A DNA stretch of 6,719 bases from an uncultured Gammaproteobacteria bacterium (GTDB lineage Bacteria; Pseudomonadota; Gammaproteobacteria; Coxiellales; Coxiellaceae), in NCBI GenBank assembly GCA_903870185.1, contig CAIQCE010000050.1, positions 1 through 6,719 on the forward strand, written 5' to 3'. This document shows, in pieces, positions 3,901 to 6,719 of the stretch. Numbering within the stretch: the stretch's first letter is position 1; every line of letters starts with the position of its first letter. The notes under the pieces were generated by a model. That model worked only from the letters and a program-made list of their open reading frames with translations. It did no database searches and was not told the origin of the DNA. The position numbers were made by a program, and so were the translations under genes.

Positions 3901-6719
3901 ATAGAAAAGTGCATTACCCGAAACTGCATTTCGTTGCTCCTTCCCATCAGCGGAGCGAATGACCATGACACCACCGCTCATACTTTTTCCGCAACCATCT
4001 TGTACGGAACCTGTGTGCACTAAAGTCATACCACTCGATAAAAAGGCACCATAACTCTGCCCTGCAATACCATGAGTGGTGGTATTAATATGTGCTTTCG
4101 GATGTGCCATTAAATAGCGTGCAAATCTTCCTGCCAAACGAGCACCAAAAGTACGAGTCGTGTGCTCGAGCGTGTCATCTAAATTTAAATTAACAACGGC
4201 ATCCGGATTCGCGATTAACTCCGCACGTGCTTTTTTAATCAATGCAATTTCTTTAGCTTTTTCTGCCAAGAATTTGGCTTTTTGTTTTTTGCGAACAAGT
4301 GCAAGTTCTGCAGCACTCGGCTGCTTGGGTAATTTTGATCGATCTAATATCGGTGAAAAATCAAATAATGTTAATGCTTCTGAATTCACTAATTTGAGTA
4401 AATCCGTTCGCCCTACAATTTCATCCAAATTTTTCACATTCATTTGACGCAAATAATCTTGAACGCCTGCTGCCAGATTCGCTATATAGCGTTCCGTATC
4501 AAGCTGATTACCTTTAAATAAATGACCATCGGTTGCAATACCGGGCGCGCAACTTTCATTACACGTTCGTTGCATCACACAGCCCAAGGTCATTAATAAA
4601 GTTCGTGCTAGCTCAAAACAATCAGCGCCTAATAGAGCCGCCACGATAATACTTTTGGGTGTCATGAAACCACTGCTCATCGCCAATTGAACTTTATCTC
4701 TAAGCTTAGCTTCTGAAAGCGCGCGATGAACTTCAGCGAGGCCTAATTCTGCAGGATAACCAGCGGACGTAATACTGGATAGATTTGCCGAGGCCGTTCC
4801 GCCTGATTCTCCAGCAATATTGATAATACTAACTCCATCAATCTTAGCGACACCTGTGGCAATCGTACCGATGCCTTCACAAGCCACTAACTTCACTGCC
4901 ACTTTGGATTTGGGATTAACTGATTTAAGGTCATAAACTAATTGGCCCAAATCTTCAATCGAATAAATATCATGATGAGGCGGTGGGCTAATCAAACCTA
5001 CTTCTGGGTGACTGCCGCGCAAAGCAGCAATTGCTATTGTGATTTTACGACCAGGAACTTGCCCCCCTTCACCCGGTTTTGCACCCTGCGCCATTTTAAT
5101 TTCAATTTCAATGACCGGTGAATCCTGATCCTCTTTGATCAAATCAGGATCTTTAGCACCTACCCCTGCAGAAGCGGCTTCGACCCCATCACTTTCAACA
5201 GGGCTGACCTCTTCTTCATCTTCCTCTAATGAAGCAGATTTAATTGGAGTTAATTGCTGTGCACGAACACCGAAACGACCGGAAGCCACTTGTTTAATAC
5301 CACAAGTCGAAAGAGGATCATTTAAATTCTCAGAGGTTTCACCTCCTTCCCCAGCGGCTGAAACAGCACCGATCGCGTTCATCGCCTTGGATAAAGTTTT
5401 ATGGGCACCAGGGGTGAGTGCACCCAGACTCATTCCACCTCCACGCATTCTTCTTAAAATACTTTTTAGACTTTCAACAGCTGGCTTTTCTGGCACAGCA
5501 ACTGCAGCAACACCTGCACCGGCAACAGCACTTTCAACCACCTCGGGAAACTGGATATCAAAACGATCACTAATAGAGGTAGGATTTTTTTGATGCCATT
5601 CATCTACCGTTTTTGACATTTCCACAAAAGCGACAGAGGGCTTTAATCCTTCTAATTTTGCATGATCATAAAATCCATTTTCCTTTTTCATGGAGGGATC
5701 GATATAACCCTTTTGCTCTTGATAATCTTTTAAATCTTCATTTTTGAGCCAATCACCCTTACCTCTGGCCTCAAGAATTTTTTGCATCCGAAACATAATT
5801 CCGCGTAATTTTTCTTTCTTCAAAAATTCTCCAAAGGCATTCACCACTTCAGGACCATAGCCATGTGGCACACCGTCTTTATTCGGCATAAACTCGCCTG
5901 AGCGTGGTAATACATGGAGGCGATTATCAGGGAGATCATAAGCCTGGAAATGTCGTTGAAGAGCCGCTAAGGCAACCTGATCTAATTTCAAACCCTTTAA
6001 TGGAGAATATGTGCCTGGGAATATAGTGGCTAAACTGGGTTCTTCGATGAGAGAGGGAGTCGAAGCTGTTCGCTCTAAATCTAAACCTAGTGCTCCCATC
6101 TTTCGATAATTTGCACTATCGATAACACCTACTTTCCCCATGATCTTAAGCCAGGCATCAACCAAAGCATATTGATATTGATCATTATCTTTAGAAACAT
6201 CGGACTTCACTTGATCGCCAATGATTTCATAAGCGCTGCGCGGATAAATCGCATCGGCACCCATCGCTAAGACAGCAGCCGCATGATGCGTGCCACTGAT
6301 TTGATAGGAATCTGCAATGATAGAAACATTCCGACTCAAATTAAGCTGATCTAAATATTGTTTTACCGCCGCGACTGCCATCAAATCGGGAATGACGGCT
6401 CGAGTCTTAGAAAGCTTTCGATCACTCAATACAATGATTCCACCTTTTTCAGCAGCAAGTTTTGCTTCTGCCAGCAATTTCTTAATCGCAGTTTTTAACA
6501 AAAAACCCGCTTCAAGTGAACGTAAATCCTCACTTAAATCCACTACAAAACTAGTATCGAGTACATGAACCTCTGAATCTTTTTGTTCTTCAATAACTTT
6601 AAGATCATCAACTCCTAGCATCGGTGATTCAATTTCAATCACTTTCCCATGGTCCTTCGAACCTAAAAAAATGCTGAGATCAAAAACATCTTTTTCTTTT
6701 TTTGAATCTAAAGGAGGAG
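931..6719 (-). CDS. gltB: Fused glutamate synthase (GltB-like large subunit plus GltD-like small subunit), 5' end beyond the right edge
   Basis: Glutamate synthase converts glutamine and 2-oxoglutarate to two glutamates using electrons from NAD(P)H. The frame is open to base 6719, so the N-terminal glutaminase domain is outside the window; the GTG at 6642 is internal. Numbering from that codon: 1-140 is the central domain (IIVLSDR 69-75, HH 119-120, GADAIYP 128-134). 400-770 is the FMN/2-oxoglutarate domain (GEGGE 431-435, IKQVASGRFGV 449-459, AQGAKPGEGGQ 518-528, SPPPHHDIYSIEDL 552-565). 688-698 holds the 3Fe-4S cysteines. 855-985 is the GXGXG beta-helix, and 1070-1260 a helical then Ser/Pro-rich connector. 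1300-1830 is GltD-like, with Cys 1312, 1315, 1320, 1330, 1385, 1389 and 1399, an FAD motif GSGPAA (1461-1466), an NADPH-type motif GAGDTA (1634-1639) and VVGDA (1801-1805). It ends with a Cys-rich tail and TAG at 931-933. GltB and GltD are separate in most bacteria; fusion in this order is the eukaryotic NADH-GOGAT layout. Altered active-site segments make normal activity uncertain; the fold assignment is secure. Confidence 0.93.
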   Translation of the reverse strand, partial: PPLDSKKEKDVFDLSIFLGSKDHGKVIEIESPMLGVDDLKVIEEQKDSEVHVLDTSFVVDLSEDLRSLEAGFLLKTAIKKLLAEAKLAAEKGGIIVLSDRKLSKTRAVIPDLMAVAAVKQYLDQLNLSRNVSIIADSYQISGTHHAAAVLAMGADAIYPRSAYEIIGDQVKSDVSKDNDQYQYALVDAWLKIMGKVGVIDSANYRKMGALGLDLERTASTPSLIEEPSLATIFPGTYSPLKGLKLDQVALAALQRHFQAYDLPDNRLHVLPRSGEFMPNKDGVPHGYGPEVVNAFGEFLKKEKLRGIMFRMQKILEARGKGDWLKNEDLKDYQEQKGYIDPSMKKENGFYDHAKLEGLKPSVAFVEMSKTVDEWHQKNPTSISDRFDIQFPEVVESAVAGAGVAAVAVPEKPAVESLKSILRRMRGGGMSLGALTPGAHKTLSKAMNAIGAVSAAGEGGETSENLNDPLSTCGIKQVASGRFGVRAQQLTPIKSASLEEDEEEVSPVESDGVEAASAGVGAKDPDLIKEDQDSPVIEIEIKMAQGAKPGEGGQVPGRKITIAIAALRGSHPEVGLISPPPHHDIYSIEDLGQLVYDLKSVNPKSKVAVKLVACEGIGTIATGVAKIDGVSIINIAGESGGTASANLSSITSAGYPAELGLAEVHRALSEAKLRDKVQLAMSSGFMTPKSIIVAALLGADCFELARTLLMTLGCVMQRTCNESCAPGIATDGHLFKGNQLDTERYIANLAAGVQDYLRQMNVKNLDEIVGRTDLLKLVNSEALTLFDFSPILDRSKLPKQPSAAELALVRKKQKAKFLAEKAKEIALIKKARAELIANPDAVVNLNLDDTLEHTTRTFGARLAGRFARYLMAHPKAHINTTTHGIAGQSYGAFLSSGMTLVHTGSVQDGCGKSMSGGVMVIRSADGKEQRNAVSGNALFYGASGGEMYVDGSVGNRACVLLKGAQVVIAGDAGDYAGEYMTSGTLMLLGSVGEHLGTGSSGGIIFVYDPENKLTDAETLKASGDKKLIAYSDSVNAASDSEAAPYETAIWSMLGEHLKRTDSSKVKAILKDSTIDDFRAVGFKVLVPKELSNIKTLMGVVNVIKTYQQRKSPLTPGMQVWLEQKALSLVRLITDKKINDRTPEEVAQLKALHEVLILPEIESLKLSKTLLDRLVSLSTKPVETAREAGKDDIADTVSVARRIVSLASFSSAGAGTSRPPLHTDSRERLMTQQASASHGSLGLSDPSLLSVLSTGSLATSARGSFPGTPRSAPPASLPGTPGTPSASVVALVDNKNVLRKIRAEKERLSHLGILDLDALPVEGNLDFYVRELVRVGSECSSCKAQPCAGGEEVKTGCPAGKSPHTINALIKEMVKYDSIGSTLTDYQMDKLRQAFFEQHKESPFTASTSQVCPAPCGNPETGGGACTESIPDAGDPNPTRGGKLTGKSVDIRTVEYLLYKIGRAKGWFSELFVKPAKLVTDKKLIIIGSGPAAMQMAYEALLDGVPVEIYERSDKPGGLLVDGIPMHKFDKASSLGTDFKYLEAMGLVLHLNTEVQFRNDLFWAEDKISKTKTIIAEANDEAHQVVLAVGSGTPKRLSQAEGLPDAAKTKVIQGVDFLKAHNDVVSYFQNNMGLSEEARDAYIKERFGEMDPRGKRVLIVGAGDTAQDTKRVAAKLSVDGKKLGMPETHLETLARGPALGEKPSVVETQPSLPRTLTKENRLCIAELQEIGATAHHLVEPYEIVPNASGSLTVKWKKSDYLHQKLIQEDADLKILFEELPREKRPTVEVSEGKGEGEFDLVICALGFNDSEKTIPLVRDTKGIKNVFVVGDAAETGREKIIVTAQANARKTYLEKLRTALGVGYSAVTSMAALINAGRTFFKLPKVSAGAGCGSSGSCAKSACGCGGPSAVELGAKVAAGASGMRAGLAY

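Noticed and set aside
5135..5593. Plus-strand open frame of 152 codons
   Set aside because: It is antisense to the FMN domain of the glutamate synthase; its Ser/Pro/Ala-rich composition is the mirror of the Gly/Ala/Glu-rich coding strand. The other plus-strand frames within 1200-4450 are similar shadows.
6640..6642. GTG at 6640-6642 as the start codon of the large gene
   Set aside because: The frame stays open upstream to the window edge, and the upstream residues run straight into central-domain sequence. GOGAT also needs an N-terminal glutaminase domain, so this GTG is an internal valine.

Overview
The window holds three protein-coding genes, all on the minus strand, so the reading order is from high to low coordinates. 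The dominant one (931 to the right edge) is one uninterrupted frame of more than 1,900 codons. It joins most of a glutamate synthase (GOGAT) large subunit to a GltD-like small subunit. Its N-terminal glutaminase (class II amidotransferase) part lies beyond the right edge. It is followed by a 305-bp spacer rich in palindromic repeats, a short TraB/GumN-family gene that looks like a truncated remnant (224-625), a second repeat-bearing spacer (32-223), and the first ten codons of an unidentified gene that leaves the window at the left edge.

Organism: bacterial. The genes are moderately AT-rich while the spacers carry GC-rich palindromes (core CCCGCGG / CCGCGGG) of the kind scattered through genomes of intracellular or repeat-rich proteobacteria. 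With the truncated neighbour, this suggests a proteobacterium, possibly a host-associated gammaproteobacterium. That is inference; nothing here fixes the taxon.

The large gene is the point of interest. The fold-level landmarks of GOGAT are present: the central domain, the 2-oxoglutarate/FMN domain with its GAKPGEGGQ and SPPPHHDIYSIEDL motifs, the GXGXG beta-helix, the CxxC Fe-S motifs and two dinucleotide-binding motifs. However, several near-invariant segments are altered. The GHDGGTGASP loop reads GESGGTASAN, the VDGGLKTG segment reads AMSSGFMTP, the 3Fe-4S cysteines have one residue fewer between the last two, and about 40 acidic residues are inserted beside the catalytic loop. A roughly 190-residue connector ending in a Ser/Pro/Gly-rich stretch with three PGTP motifs joins the two halves, and the C-terminus carries an extra four-cysteine tail. 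The frame is intact, so this looks like a divergent, possibly repurposed enzyme rather than a decaying pseudogene.

The spacers hold a tandem palindromic repeat abutting the large gene's stop codon, two inverted copies of an 18-bp repeat bracketing the TraB fragment, and a nested 45-bp palindrome overlapping a candidate promoter for the leftmost gene.
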